A stretch of 64,000 bases of DNA from an uncultured Lachnospiraceae bacterium (GTDB lineage: Bacteria; Bacillota; Clostridia; Lachnospirales; Lachnospiraceae), in the NCBI GenBank assembly GCA_947591155.1, contig CANQDA010000021.1, positions 1 to 64,000 on the forward strand. The letters run 5' to 3'. A model generated the notes under the pieces. It was not told the DNA's origin, did no database searches, and saw only the letters and a list, made by a program, of their open reading frames with translations. A program made the translations under genes and the position numbers. Of this stretch, positions 49,922-60,440 are shown one piece after another (position 1 is the stretch's first letter; each line of letters begins with the position of its first letter).

Positions 49922-51208
49922 ATGAGTGTACAGGTAGAGAAGCTGGAAAAGAATATGGCAAAGCTGACGATCGAGGCGTCCGCGGAGGAGTTCGACGCCG
50001 CGATGGAGAAGGCGTACCAGAAGAATAAAGGAAAGATCACGCTCCCGGGTTTCCGCAAGGGCAAGGCGCCGCGCAGGATGATCGAGAAAATGTACGGCGC
50101 GGGTATCTTCTATGAGGATGCTGCGAACGAGTTGATTCCGGAGGCATATGCGAAGGCCGCGGACGAGTGCGGGGAGGAGATCGTCTCCCAGCCGCAGATC
50201 GACGTGGTGCAGATCGAGGAGGGCAAGCCGTTCATCTTCACGGCCGAGGTCGCGCTGAAGCCGGAGGTCACGCTCGGCGAGTACAAGGGCCTTGAGGTGG
50301 AGAAGGTGGAAGTGTCGGTCTCCGAGGAGGAAGTGGACAAGGAAATCGAGCGCGAGAGAGAGAACAACTCCCGCATGATCGACATCGACGACCGCGCGGT
50401 GCAGGACGGCGATATGATCAAGCTCGATTTTGACGGCTATGTGGACGGGGAAGCGTTCGCGGGCGGAAAAGGCGAGGACTACCCGCTGACGATCGGTTCC
50501 GGCAGCTTCATCCCGGGTTTTGAGGAGCAGTTAGTCGGCGCGAAGATCGGCGAGGACGTCGAGGTCAATGTGACCTTCCCTGAGAACTATCAGGCGGAGG
50601 AGCTACAGGGCAAGGCGGCCGTGTTCAAGTGCAAGGTGAAGGAGATCCGCGTGAAGGAGCTTCCGGAGCTCGACGACGAGTTCGCGCAGGATGTCTCCGA
50701 GTTTGACACGCTCGCCGAGTACAAGGACGATATCCGCGCGAAGCTTCTTGAGCGGAAGACGCAGGAGGCGAAGAACGAAAAGCAGAGCAAGGTCGTCGAG
50801 AAGGCGGTCGCGAACGCGACGATGGATATCCCGGACGCGATGATCGACGAGCAGGTGCGGCGCATGGCGGACGATTTCACGAGAAGGATTGAGTCTCAGG
50901 GCCTCACGGTGCAGCAGTACATGCAGTTCTCCGGGCAGACGCCGGAGCAGATGCTCGACCAGATGAAGCCGGAGGCGGTCAAGCGCATCCAGAACAGCCT
51001 TGTGCTCGAGGCGATCGCGAAGGCTGAGGGCATCGAGATCAGCGACGAGCGTCTGGACGAGGAGATCGCGAAGATGGCAGAGTCCTACAAGATGGAAGCC
51101 GACAAGCTCAAGGAGATCATGGGCGACTATGAGAAGGAGCAGATGAAGAACGATCTGGCGATCCAGGCGGCGGTCGATCTGATCACGGACGCTGCGAAGG
51201 AGAAATAA
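49922..51208 (+). CDS. tig: trigger factor chaperone
   Basis: A 428-residue ribosome-associated chaperone and prolyl isomerase. The ribosome-binding domain carries the GFRKGKAPRRMIEKMYG signature near 42-58, the central FKBP-type domain spans about 150-235 (DGDMIKLDFDGYVDGEAFAG), and the rest is the helical chaperone body. It meets nascent chains at the tunnel exit. AAGGAGGAG precedes the ATG. It leads a run with clpP, clpX and lon, the usual clostridial order. Confidence 0.97.
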   Translation: MSVQVEKLEKNMAKLTIEASAEEFDAAMEKAYQKNKGKITLPGFRKGKAPRRMIEKMYGAGIFYEDAANELIPEAYAKAADECGEEIVSQPQIDVVQIEEGKPFIFTAEVALKPEVTLGEYKGLEVEKVEVSVSEEEVDKEIERERENNSRMIDIDDRAVQDGDMIKLDFDGYVDGEAFAGGKGEDYPLTIGSGSFIPGFEEQLVGAKIGEDVEVNVTFPENYQAEELQGKAAVFKCKVKEIRVKELPELDDEFAQDVSEFDTLAEYKDDIRAKLLERKTQEAKNEKQSKVVEKAVANATMDIPDAMIDEQVRRMADDFTRRIESQGLTVQQYMQFSGQTPEQMLDQMKPEAVKRIQNSLVLEAIAKAEGIEISDERLDEEIAKMAESYKMEADKLKEIMGDYEKEQMKNDLAIQAAVDLITDAAKEK

Positions 51209-51253
51209 AAGATTTTATGAGCGAAGTCATATAAAGCAGGGGAGGCAAAAGAC

Positions 51254-51835
51254 ATGAGCTTAATACCATATGTCATCCAACAGACAGGCAGAGGAGAGCG
51301 GTCCTACGATATCTTTTCGAGACTGCTGAACGATCGTATCATATTCCTGGGCGAGGAAGTGACGGACGTCAGCGCGAACATAATCGTCGCGCAGCTGTTG
51401 TATCTGGAGTCGGAGGACCCGAACAAGGATATCCAGCTCTACATCAACAGTCCGGGCGGCTCTGTGTCGGCCGGTATGGCGATCTACGACACGATGCACT
51501 ATGTGAAGTGCGACGTGTCCACGATCTGCATGGGTATGGCGGCCAGCATGGGCGCGTTCCTGCTCGCCGGCGGCGCAAAGGGCAAGCGCTTTGCCCTGCC
51601 GAACGCCGAGGTGATGATCCATCAGCCGTCCGGCGGAGCGCAGGGACAGGCGACGGATATCAAGATCGTCGCGGATCAGATCCTGCGGACAAAGAAGAAG
51701 CTGAACGAAATGCTTGCGGAGAATACCGGGCAGCCGCTTGAAGTGATCGCGGCGGACACGGAGAGAGACCGCTGGATGACCGCGGAGGAGGCGAAGGCGT
51801 ACGGCCTGATCGACGAGATTGTGCTGCCGCGCTGA
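51254..51835 (+). CDS. clpP: ATP-dependent Clp protease proteolytic subunit
   Basis: A 193-residue serine protease that forms the tetradecameric Clp barrel. The catalytic Ser98 ([11 protein letters not shown]) and His123 (MIHQPSGG) are in place, with the Asp near 172. Length and motifs are standard. GGGAGG lies before the ATG, 45 bp after tig. It works with ClpX encoded next. Confidence 0.97.
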   Translation: MSLIPYVIQQTGRGERSYDIFSRLLNDRIIFLGEEVTDVSANIIVAQLLYLESEDPNKDIQLYINSPGGSVSAGMAIYDTMHYVKCDVSTICMGMAASMGAFLLAGGAKGKRFALPNAEVMIHQPSGGAQGQATDIKIVADQILRTKKKLNEMLAENTGQPLEVIAADTERDRWMTAEEAKAYGLIDEIVLPR

Positions 51836-51917
51836 TCTTCGGATGCAATGAGCTTCGGCGCCGGTGAGGGCGGCGTGGCTCAAGGAACAGTTATAACATA
51901 AAATGAGGAGTGTAAAA

Positions 51918-53207
<1,290 letters not shown>

Positions 53208-53224
53208 ATTAATCTATAGAAGAA

Positions 53225-55573
53225 ATGGAACAGATCGGCATAGAGGTGAATGAGAACAGCATGAAGAGAACAATGCCAGTGATACCGATGCGCGGACTGA
53301 CTGTCCTGCCGACGATGGTTCTGCATTTCGATATCAGCAGAGAGAAATCTGTCAAGGCGGTTGAGGCTGCGATGGCGGAAGATCAGATTATATTTTTGGT
53401 GACACAGCAAAACCCGGATGACAACAATCCGGGTTTGCGAAGTTTATACAGTATTGGCGTTTCTGCCAGGATACGGAACGTGGCGAAGCTGCCCAAGAAC
53501 ATCGTGCGGGTGATGGTAGAAGGCGTGGAGCGCGGCGTGTTGCTCGGAGTCGAGGATTACGGCGGCTATTTGCACGCTCAAGTGGAGTTTTCCGCTGAGC
53601 CAGAGACGGGGTACGACGAGGCGACGAAGATCGCCATGACGCGTGGGCTCGAGGAGCTTCTGAAGCGTTACGGGCAGATTAATCAGAAGTTTGGCAAGGA
53701 GATGTTGCGGCAGCTTCTGGAGATCCGCGATTTCGGGAAGTTGACGATGGCCGCCTGCGTGCATCTGCCGCTCGGCTATGAGCTGCGTCAGCAGCTTCTG
53801 GAAGCGGAAGACATGGTGGAGCGCTATGAGCGGCTCTGCACCATACTTGTGCGGGAGATGGAGATCATCCAGATCCAGAGCGAGATCCAGCAGAAGGTGC
53901 GGGAGCGCGTCGACAAAAACCAGCGGGAGTACGTGCTGCGCGAACAGGTCAAGCTGATTCAGGAGGAGCTCGGGGAGGACAATCTGCTCTCCGAGACAGC
54001 CGCTTATGAGCAGCAGGCGGATCAGCTCTGCGCGTCCGGCGAGGTCAAGGAAAAAATACACAAGGAGACACAGCGCCTGAAAGGACTCGGCGGTAGTTCC
54101 GCTGAGAGTGCGGTGCTGCGCAATTACATCGAAACGCTGCTTGAACTGCCGTGGGATAAAATGTCGGAGGATAACCGCGATCTGAAGCATGCCGCGAAGA
54201 TCCTCGACGAGGATCACTACGGTCTGGAAAAGGTGAAGGAGCGTGTGTTGGAATTCCTCGCGGTCCGCAACCTCACGGAGAAAGGGGAGGCTCCGATCCT
54301 CTGTCTGGTCGGGCCTCCCGGTACCGGCAAGACGTCGATCGCGCGATCTATCGCGCGGGCGCTTGACAAGAAGTATGTCCGCATCAGCTTAGGCGGCGTG
54401 CGGGATGAAGCGGAGATCCGCGGGCATCGGCGGACCTATGTGGGGGCGATGCCGGGACGCATCGCGGCCGGACTGCGGCAGGCCGGCGTGAAGAATCCGC
54501 TGATGCTGATCGACGAGGTGGACAAGGTAAGCGGCGACTACAAGGGGGATACCGCCTCTGCGCTGCTGGAGGTGTTTGACTCGGAGCAGAACTGTAAGTT
54601 CCGCGATCACTACGTGGAGCTTCCGATCGATCTCTCCGAGGTGCTGTTCATCGCGACGGCGAACGATACGCAGACGATCCCGCGCCCTCTGCTCGACCGA
54701 ATGGAAGTGATCGAGGTCGGCAGCTATACGGCAAATGAAAAGCTGCATATCGCGAAGCGCCATCTTCTGAAAAAGCAGATTGAGCGCCACGGCCTGAAGA
54801 AGAGCCAGTTGGAGATCACAAAGCCTGCGCTCGCGGCGATTATCGACGGCTACACGAAAGAGGCCGGCGTGCGCCAGCTGGAGCGTCGGATCGGGCAGAT
54901 CTGCCGCAAGGCGGCGCGTGAGATCCTGGAGGACGGCGCTAAGAGTGTCCGCGTGTCCGGGAAAAATCTGGAACAATATCTGGGAAAGAAACGCTACACA
55001 TTCCAGAAGAAAAATAAACAGAACGATGTCGGGATCGTGCGTGGACTGGCGTGGACCAGCGTCGGCGGCGATACCCTCGAGATCGAGGTGAATACGATGC
55101 CGGGCAAGGGAGAGTTTATGCTGACCGGTCAGCTCGGCGACGTGATGAAGGAGTCCGCGCAGGCGGCGATCAGCTATGTGCGATCGCTCGGCGAGGAGTA
55201 TCAAATCGATCCGGAATTTTTCACGAAGCATGATATCCACATCCATATCCCGGAGGGTGCGGTGCCGAAGGACGGCCCGTCCGCGGGCATCACGATGGCG
55301 ACGGCCATCTTCTCCGCGGTCACGCAGATCCCGGTGCGCGCGGACGTGGCGATGACCGGTGAGATCACGCTGCGCGGCAGGGTGCTCGCGATCGGCGGTC
55401 TCAAGGAGAAGCTGCTCGCGGCGAAGCAGGCCGGCATCACGACGGTACTTGTGCCGGAGGAGAACCGCGCAGACGTCGCGGAGATTGACCGGGAGATCAC
55501 GGACGGCATGGAGCTTGTGTATGCCGGCGCAATGACGGAGATTCTCAAAGTGGCACTCGAACTTCCTGTTTAA
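53225..55573 (+). CDS. lon: ATP-dependent protease Lon
   Basis: A 782-residue AAA+ protease that degrades misfolded and regulatory proteins. The N-terminal LAN domain starts with PVIPMRGLTVLPTMVLHF, Walker A GPPGTGKTS is near 366, and the Ser-Lys dyad is in KDGPSAG (near 690) and GGLKEKLLAA (near 730). The start may be 53225 or the ATG at 53261, which has GAGGTG upstream and would remove 12 residues with no family similarity. Its stop is followed by the palindromic repeat at 55579. Confidence 0.97.
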   Translation: MEQIGIEVNENSMKRTMPVIPMRGLTVLPTMVLHFDISREKSVKAVEAAMAEDQIIFLVTQQNPDDNNPGLRSLYSIGVSARIRNVAKLPKNIVRVMVEGVERGVLLGVEDYGGYLHAQVEFSAEPETGYDEATKIAMTRGLEELLKRYGQINQKFGKEMLRQLLEIRDFGKLTMAACVHLPLGYELRQQLLEAEDMVERYERLCTILVREMEIIQIQSEIQQKVRERVDKNQREYVLREQVKLIQEELGEDNLLSETAAYEQQADQLCASGEVKEKIHKETQRLKGLGGSSAESAVLRNYIETLLELPWDKMSEDNRDLKHAAKILDEDHYGLEKVKERVLEFLAVRNLTEKGEAPILCLVGPPGTGKTSIARSIARALDKKYVRISLGGVRDEAEIRGHRRTYVGAMPGRIAAGLRQAGVKNPLMLIDEVDKVSGDYKGDTASALLEVFDSEQNCKFRDHYVELPIDLSEVLFIATANDTQTIPRPLLDRMEVIEVGSYTANEKLHIAKRHLLKKQIERHGLKKSQLEITKPALAAIIDGYTKEAGVRQLERRIGQICRKAAREILEDGAKSVRVSGKNLEQYLGKKRYTFQKKNKQNDVGIVRGLAWTSVGGDTLEIEVNTMPGKGEFMLTGQLGDVMKESAQAAISYVRSLGEEYQIDPEFFTKHDIHIHIPEGAVPKDGPSAGITMATAIFSAVTQIPVRADVAMTGEITLRGRVLAIGGLKEKLLAAKQAGITTVLVPEENRADVAEIDREITDGMELVYAGAMTEILKVALELPV

Positions 55574-55578
55574 CAAAC

Positions 55579-55711
55579 ATCGGACGGAATCGCACGGTAC
55601 CCTTCCTGGGTATTTCCCGTCAAAACCGCAATATCGGCTTTTAAAAGGGAAAGCCGATATTGAACGGCTTTGTGCCGGAAAACACCCGGAAATCCCTGTG
55701 AGGGCGTCCGG
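55579..55711. repeat. intergenic palindromic element, uninterrupted copy
   Basis: About 133 bp bounded by CGGACG and CGTCCG. The centre folds as AATATCGGC-TTTT...AAAG-CCGATATT, and outer parts are also imperfectly complementary. It is the inverted twin of the split element at 11757-12082, 44 kb away. It lies between lon and ysxC and could also shape the 3' end of lon mRNA. Confidence 0.75.
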
Positions 55712-55749
55712 TATATCAAGTGAATTAGACAGGAAATTGGAGGAGTTCC

Positions 55750-56346
55750 ATGGTAATAAGACAGGTGAATTTAGAGACGGTCTGCGGCATTACGAGCGTG
55801 CTGCCGAAGAACGGAAGGCCGGAGGTGGCGTTTGCCGGGAAGTCGAACGTCGGGAAGTCTTCGCTCATTAACGGATTGATGAACCGCAAGGCGCTGGCGC
55901 GCACGAGCGCGCAGCCGGGCAAGACGCAGACGATCAATTTCTACAACGTCAACGACGCGCTGTACTTGGTGGATCTGCCGGGCTACGGTTACGCGAAGGT
56001 CTCCCAGAGCGAGAAGGAGAAGTGGGGGCGGCTGATCGAGCGCTATCTGCACGGCTCAAAGCAGCTGCGCGCGGTGTTCCTGCTCGTAGATATCCGCCAC
56101 GAGCCGGGCGCGAACGACCGGACGATGTACGAGTGGATCTGTCACAACGGTTACGAGCCGATCATCATCGCGACGAAGCTCGACAAGATCAACCGAAGCC
56201 AGATCCAGAGACAGCTGAAGCTGGTCCGCGAGGGACTGAACGCCCGGCCCGGGACAAGGATCCTCCCGTATTCTGCGATCACGAAGCAGGGGCGGGACGA
56301 GATATGGGCGGAGATCGAGGAGCTGTGCGGGATCGAGACAGAGTAA
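55750..56346 (+). CDS. ysxC: ribosome-biogenesis GTPase YsxC/EngB
   Basis: A 198-residue GTPase required for large ribosomal subunit assembly. G1 is GKSNVGKSS near 33, G2/G3 DLPGYGYA near 77, G4 TKLDK near 141 and G5 SAITKQG. GGAGGAG lies before the ATG. It usually follows lon in Clostridia, as here, though the repeat separates them. Confidence 0.95.
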   Translation: MVIRQVNLETVCGITSVLPKNGRPEVAFAGKSNVGKSSLINGLMNRKALARTSAQPGKTQTINFYNVNDALYLVDLPGYGYAKVSQSEKEKWGRLIERYLHGSKQLRAVFLLVDIRHEPGANDRTMYEWICHNGYEPIIIATKLDKINRSQIQRQLKLVREGLNARPGTRILPYSAITKQGRDEIWAEIEELCGIETE

Positions 56347-56350
56347 ACAA

Positions 56351-56384
56351 AAAAGCAGCTGACATGACGGTATCAGCTGCTTTT
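56351..56384. terminator. bidirectional terminator
   Basis: AAAAGCAGCTGA and TCAGCTGCTTTT form a perfect 12-bp stem with a 10-base loop between convergent ysxC and rpsT. Confidence 0.85.
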
Positions 56385-56402
56385 CATATACACTTATTTA
56401 TT

Positions 56403-56666
56403 TTATGCCAGTGTGTTGACTGCCTTTGCCAGACGTGAAACTTTTCTGGCCGCGTTGTTCTTATGATATACACCCTTTTTCGCAGCCTTGTCGATCGCAG
56501 ATGTGGCAGCCAGCAGAGCCGCCTCGGCAGCTGCCTTATCCTTCGCGGCAACCGCAGCCTCTACTTTCTTGATCGCAGTCTTGACAGCGGACTTGATAGA
56601 CTTATTTCGCTCGTTTCTGGTCTTGGACACCAGGATTCTCTTCTTTGCGGATTTGATGTTAGCCAA
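56403..56666 (-). CDS. rpsT: ribosomal protein S20
   Basis: An 87-residue basic, Ala/Lys-rich protein with the S20 opening (ANIKSAKKRILVSKTRNERN) and typical end (KNNAARKVSRLAKAVNTLA). The start codon is TTG at 56666, with GGAGGTG at 6 bases; longer frames have no site. It binds 16S rRNA early in assembly. The TTG start may support feedback control, known for S20 in other bacteria. Confidence 0.94.
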   Translation of the reverse strand: MANIKSAKKRILVSKTRNERNKSIKSAVKTAIKKVEAAVAAKDKAAAEAALLAATSAIDKAAKKGVYHKNNAARKVSRLAKAVNTLA

Positions 56667-56868
56667 CGTATACACCTCCAGACATTGTAGATTTATGTTT
56701 TGTTGCAGTTTCGATAAATTCGCGACTGCAGTTTGTCTCACTAAAAACGGACACGGTCGTTTCGTGCAAACATACTCATATATCTTAGTCCAATCTAAGT
56801 TTCCTGTCAATACATATTTCCGAAAAACCTGCAAAAAATAGAACAATAATGTACAAAGGAGAGCAGCT

Positions 56869-57819
56869 ATGATGGGAAATTTTCAGATACGGACAGATCT
56901 GGCGCTCGAGGCCAGAGAGAGCTACGAGGCGGACGACGCGAGGATTCGGGGCGTCAAGGTAGAGGAAGAGAAAGACGCGCAGCGGGAGATCTACACGACG
57001 ACTGTGCGGATCGAGACGGAGAACGGCGCGAAGGCGATGGGAAAACCCGTGGGAACGTATGTAACGATCGAGGCGCCCAACATGTCGACGCCAGACGAGG
57101 GCTATCACAGGGAGATTTCAGAAGAGATCGCGAAGCATCTATGCCGGATCCTCGGCGAGCGACGCAGATCGGTGCTTGTGGTAGGACTGGGGAACCGCGA
57201 TGTGACGCCGGACGCGCTCGGCCCGGACGTAGTTGGAAATCTGCACATCACGCGCCATATGCTAAAAGAGTATGGGCGAATGCCGAGCGATATGGAGAAT
57301 GCCGGGGAGATCAGCGCGATCGTGCCGGGCGTGATGGCGCAGACCGGTATGGAGACGCTTGAGATCATCCGGGGAGTCGTGGAGGAGACCTCTCCGAAGG
57401 CGGTGATCGCGATCGACGCGCTCGCGGCGCGCAGCACGAAGCGACTGAACCGCACGGTCCAGATCACGGATACCGGCATCAATCCCGGTTCGGGCGTTGG
57501 AAACCACCGCAACGCGATCAACGAGGAGACGCTTGGCGTGCCTGTGATCGCGGTCGGCGTGCCGACCGTCGTGGACGCGGCCACGATCGTGAACGACACG
57601 ATGGAGGAGCTGGTCGCGGAGATGGACCGCAACGCGAGCATGCAGCGCCTTGGCGGTACACTGGGTACACTCGACCAGGCCGAGAAGCACCAGATGATCC
57701 GCGAGCTGATCTCGCCGCATCTGAACACGATGTTCGTGACGCCCAAGGACATCGACGAGACCGTGAAGTACCTGAGCTTTACGATCTCGGAGGGCCTCAA
57801 CATCGCGCTGTCGGAATAG
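56869..57819 (+). CDS. gpr: germination protease GPR
   Basis: A 316-residue spore protease that degrades small acid-soluble proteins at germination. The opening FQIRTDLALEARESY includes the autoprocessing region, followed by GVKVEEE, the conserved VVGLGNRDVTPDALGPDVV near 104-122 and the end region. AAAGGAGAG precedes the ATG; the second ATG one codon later is equally possible. With spoIIID it shows that the organism sporulates. Confidence 0.95.
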   Translation: MMGNFQIRTDLALEARESYEADDARIRGVKVEEEKDAQREIYTTTVRIETENGAKAMGKPVGTYVTIEAPNMSTPDEGYHREISEEIAKHLCRILGERRRSVLVVGLGNRDVTPDALGPDVVGNLHITRHMLKEYGRMPSDMENAGEISAIVPGVMAQTGMETLEIIRGVVEETSPKAVIAIDALAARSTKRLNRTVQITDTGINPGSGVGNHRNAINEETLGVPVIAVGVPTVVDAATIVNDTMEELVAEMDRNASMQRLGGTLGTLDQAEKHQMIRELISPHLNTMFVTPKDIDETVKYLSFTISEGLNIALSE

Positions 57820-57918
57820 AGACAAAATAGAAAAAATTGTGTATTGCAACTGGTTCCGGCATATGCTATAATGTCTTCAGACACGAAGCAAGGAGTGTCC
57901 ATACAGACAAAAAGGCGA

Positions 57919-57951
57919 ATCCCCGGATGTAGGGTTGTACATCCGGGGATT
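57919..57951. terminator. bidirectional terminator
   Basis: AATCCCCGGATGTA and TACATCCGGGGATT form a perfect 13-14 bp stem. The minus-strand side ends in a T-run (CCTTTTTG) that can end the small-peptide transcript; the plus-strand side serves gpr. Confidence 0.85.
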
Positions 57952-57995
57952 CTTCCTCTTTTACGGAGAGGTTAACCGTTTGGGCTAGTTGCCGA

Positions 57996-58082
57996 TTAAT
58001 CATTGCTGTCTAACCACTTGATGATGTAGTGACAAGTTACACCAGCCGCAACAGCAACTACAAAAGCAAGGAATATATCCAT
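57996..58082 (-). CDS. 28-residue membrane peptide, possible type I toxin
   Basis: A short gene with a strong start: AAAGGGGG at 4 bases before ATG (58080-58082). The peptide has one membrane helix (FLAFVVAVAAGVTCHYIIKW) and a charged end (LDSND). This layout, a hydrophobic helix followed by KWLD, recurs in short clostridial peptides including type I toxin families; identity with a described family is not shown here. A terminator lies about 45 bp after the stop. A matching antisense RNA is expected but cannot be seen with certainty. Confidence 0.65.
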   Translation of the reverse strand: MDIFLAFVVAVAAGVTCHYIIKWLDSND

Positions 58083-58191
58083 ACAACCCCCTTTCTTGCC
58101 TGTTCAGGGTGGCAACGATATGATTATAACACGCATCATAATATATATCAACAACATTATAAACATTATATTGCTATGGTGTTATCGCATA

Positions 58192-58224
58192 AAAAATCCC
58201 GGAAGCGTTCTGCCTCCGGGATTT
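58192..58224 (-). terminator. terminator after tRNA-Leu(UAA)
   Basis: On the minus strand AAATCCCGGA and TCCGGGATTTTTT pair around a short loop, just past the tRNA 3' end. Confidence 0.85.
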
Positions 58225-58229
58225 CTTCG

Positions 58230-58313
58230 TGCGGAAGATGGGACTTGAACCCACACGGTGTAACCACCACAAGATCCTTAGTCTTGCTCGTCTGCCAATT
58301 CCGACACTTCCGC
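58230..58313 (-). tRNA. tRNA-Leu (anticodon UAA)
   Basis: On the minus strand the acceptor arms GCGGAAG and CTTCCGC pair, with discriminator A. The anticodon stem CAAGA/TCTTG encloses CTAAGGA, giving anticodon TAA. A long variable arm and the GTTCAAGTCCC T-loop fit a class II leucine tRNA. No CCA end is encoded. Confidence 0.95.
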
Positions 58314-58375
58314 GAACAAATGAGATTATAGCAAAGTTGTCAGGATAAGTCAACACAAAAATCCAGAAAAATCTA

Positions 58376-58404
58376 TTGACATTTGAGGCTTCATATAGTA
58401 TTAT
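58376..58404 (+). promoter_or_regulatory. promoter of tRNA-Leu(CAG)
   Basis: TTGACA (58376-58381) and TATTAT (58399-58404), 17 bp apart; an overlapping TATAAT starts at 58402. Confidence 0.7.
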
Positions 58405-58435
58405 AATCGTCGTGAGTTGCGAGACTTACCAATAC

Positions 58436-58519
58436 GCGGAGATGGCGGAATTGGCAGACGCGCAGGCTTCAGGTGCCTGTGGTAGCAATATCGTGAGGGT
58501 TCAAGTCCCTTTCTCCGCA
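58436..58519 (+). tRNA. tRNA-Leu (anticodon CAG)
   Basis: Acceptor arms GCGGAGA and TCTCCGC pair, followed by A. The anticodon stem CAGGC/GCCTG encloses TTCAGGT, giving anticodon CAG. The long variable arm and T-loop GGTTCAAGTCC match a class II leucine tRNA. It is divergent from the other tRNA-Leu 122 bp away. Confidence 0.95.
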
Positions 58520-58521
58520 CT

Positions 58522-58557
58522 GAGCTTTCCAAGTCAAGTTGCTTGGGAAGCTTTTTT
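58522..58557 (+). terminator. terminator after tRNA-Leu(CAG)
   Basis: GAGCTTTCCAAG pairs with CTTGGGAAGC, followed by TTTTTT. Confidence 0.85.
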
Positions 58558-58663
58558 CATCTATGGTAAAATTTAGTCCATCAATTTCAGTAATTCTGGT
58601 AATAATGACAGATGATCGGGTAATCATAGAAATAGACCGACAAAATTCAGGAGGGAATGCGAG

Positions 58664-59839
58664 ATGTCAGGGAACAGAAGAAGCCAATCAAATCCGTATA
58701 TGAATGACAGAAATCGCCGTGATGGCGGAAAACCGAAGAAGACCGGAATGAATATGAAGAAAGTATTCGGGATCAGCCTGGTTGCTGTGCTCGCGGTCGT
58801 GGGCATAAGCGGCGGCGTGATCTATAAGCTGGGACATGACCTTTACAGCAATATCAATTATGTGGCGGACGAGGAAGTGAACACGGTGGAAGCGCTTCCG
58901 GATCACGTGGTGGAGCAGATGGAAGAGGAGACGATGACGCCGGATGAGCTTGGGGCTACGAAGAAGGTGAGTTCGGATGAACTCGACAGCATCCACAGCC
59001 GCATGAGCAGTCTTGCCGACCGCGCTACAGTGTCGGACGAGGACGTTTACAATGTGCTTCTGATAGGCGTGGACAGACAGGACCAGACCTGGAACGGCAA
59101 CTCAGACAGCATGATCCTGGTGTCCATTGACAAGGAGCATAACAGAGTTTCGATGGTATCCCTGATGCGAGATACCTATGTGGACATTCCGGGTGTCGGT
59201 TATTGGAAACTAAATCATGCCTATGCGATGGGCGCCGGCCCTCTGCTCTGCCAGACGGTGACCGACACATACAAAATAGAAGTGGACCGCTATGTGGCCG
59301 TGGATTACTGGAGCCTTGTGGATATCATCGACCTGCTCGGAGGCGTCTCGCTGGATATTTCCGCCGCGGAGGCCGAGGTCATGAACGGGTACATCGACGA
59401 CATGTGCAAGCGCCAGCTGAAGATCGACCCGGAGCCGCATTTTGTACCCTCCGAGGGCGGAGACATCTACTGCGACGGCGTGCAGGCTGTGGCCTACTGC
59501 CGCAACCGTATGGTAGGCAATTCCGACTATGAGCGCACGGAGCGTCAGCGCTATCTGCTTCAGCAGCTGCTCGCTGAGGTGAAGCAGATGTCTGTGGCAC
59601 AGATGACGGAGAAGATGCGGGGCGTGCTGAAGTATGTGACGACCAACATCCCGGAGACGGAGATTTGGGGCATGCTTTCCGAGTTCCCGGATATGCTGCA
59701 GTACAAGATCGAGACAGACCGCATCCCGTACGACGATATGTACGATGTGATCAATGTGGAGGGCGAGGGTATGCTCGTGCCGGACTGGGAGGCGACGATC
59801 GAGAAGCTGCATGAGTTTGTGTACGGTGAGGAAATGTAG
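58664..59839 (+). CDS. LCP-family (LytR-CpsA-Psr) glycopolymer transferase
   Basis: A 391-residue membrane-anchored enzyme. A basic cytoplasmic start precedes one helix (about 33-55), then an accessory region and the LCP domain from about 127 (VYNVLLIGVDRQDQTWNGNSDSM, then SLMRDTYVDIPG and KLNHAYAMGAGPLL). The catalytic Arg and Asp residues of the family are present (DSM, R in LMRDT, YCRNRMVGNSDYERTERQR). It attaches teichoic acid-like or capsule polymers to peptidoglycan. CAGGAGGG precedes the ATG. Confidence 0.93.
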   Translation: MSGNRRSQSNPYMNDRNRRDGGKPKKTGMNMKKVFGISLVAVLAVVGISGGVIYKLGHDLYSNINYVADEEVNTVEALPDHVVEQMEEETMTPDELGATKKVSSDELDSIHSRMSSLADRATVSDEDVYNVLLIGVDRQDQTWNGNSDSMILVSIDKEHNRVSMVSLMRDTYVDIPGVGYWKLNHAYAMGAGPLLCQTVTDTYKIEVDRYVAVDYWSLVDIIDLLGGVSLDISAAEAEVMNGYIDDMCKRQLKIDPEPHFVPSEGGDIYCDGVQAVAYCRNRMVGNSDYERTERQRYLLQQLLAEVKQMSVAQMTEKMRGVLKYVTTNIPETEIWGMLSEFPDMLQYKIETDRIPYDDMYDVINVEGEGMLVPDWEATIEKLHEFVYGEEM

Positions 59840-59867
59840 GAAAATGCAGGATCGAATGATCTGCTGA

Positions 59868-59896
59868 AAACGGACTGCCGCAGGGCAGTCCGTTTT
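59868..59896 (+). terminator. terminator after the LCP gene
   Basis: AAACGGACTGCC and GGCAGTCCGTTT form a perfect 12-bp stem with a 4-base loop and six T. A second hairpin without T-run (GAAACAG-CGGTAG near 59920 with CTACCG-CTGTTTC to 59952) follows. Confidence 0.9.
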
Positions 59897-60125
59897 TTCG
59901 GTATCTTCCGATAGACAGTGAAACAGCCGGTAGGGGAGCTACCGACTGTTTCGAGGGGAGTATAAATAATTAATAAGGGGTTTGTAAAAAAAATTGTTTT
60001 GAAGGGTAAATTCTTTTTACAGTTAGGATTATAATATAGTTTCCAAAAAATTGCAATACATATTTTTAAAATTTATTGGAATACTAAAAGTGCAACAAAA
60101 AACCAAGACACAGGAGGCTATTATC

Positions 60126-60287
60126 ATGGCGAAGAATATGAATAACACGGAGAGCCAGAACTCTTCCAAGAATTCACAGTCACAGAATAAAGCGAAGAAT
60201 GCATCGAATACGAATTCCACGAATTCTTCCAGCAAGAACGCGAAGAATTGCGACAACAGCACCAGCGAGTCAAACTCTGAGTATTAA
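60126..60287 (+). CDS. 53-residue Asn/Ser-rich small protein
   Basis: A tiny low-complexity protein: after MAKNMNNTES it is nearly all Asn, Ser, Lys, Thr and Gln, with one Cys and the end SESNSEY. AGGAGG lies 8 bases before the ATG, and a terminator follows, so it is a real gene. No family is recognised; the composition is reminiscent of small spore or coat proteins in Clostridia, which is inference only. The AT-rich 180 bp upstream may hold a sporulation promoter that I could not define. Confidence 0.65.
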   Translation: MAKNMNNTESQNSSKNSQSQNKAKNASNTNSTNSSSKNAKNCDNSTSESNSEY

Positions 60288-60309
60288 GAGAGACTTCCGA
60301 AACAACAGG

Positions 60310-60335
60310 GAGGGGCGCTTCGGCGCTCCTTTTTG
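60310..60335 (+). terminator. terminator after the Asn/Ser-rich gene
   Basis: A GGGGCGC/GCGCTCC stem with a TTCG tetraloop, followed by TTTTT. Confidence 0.85.
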
Positions 60336-60440
60336 CTGCCGTGGGATCCCGCAAAGGGCATGCGCCTGGGAGGCGCAATGCCTTACAGGTTTCGCAGCTC
60401 CCGGATTTTTCATATGATAGAAAAAAGGGGATGATGCGAT

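Noticed and set aside
58230..58519. Integration site at the tRNA-Leu genes
   Set aside because: Both tRNAs are intact, no integrase is adjacent and no repeated tRNA 3' end was seen in the window.
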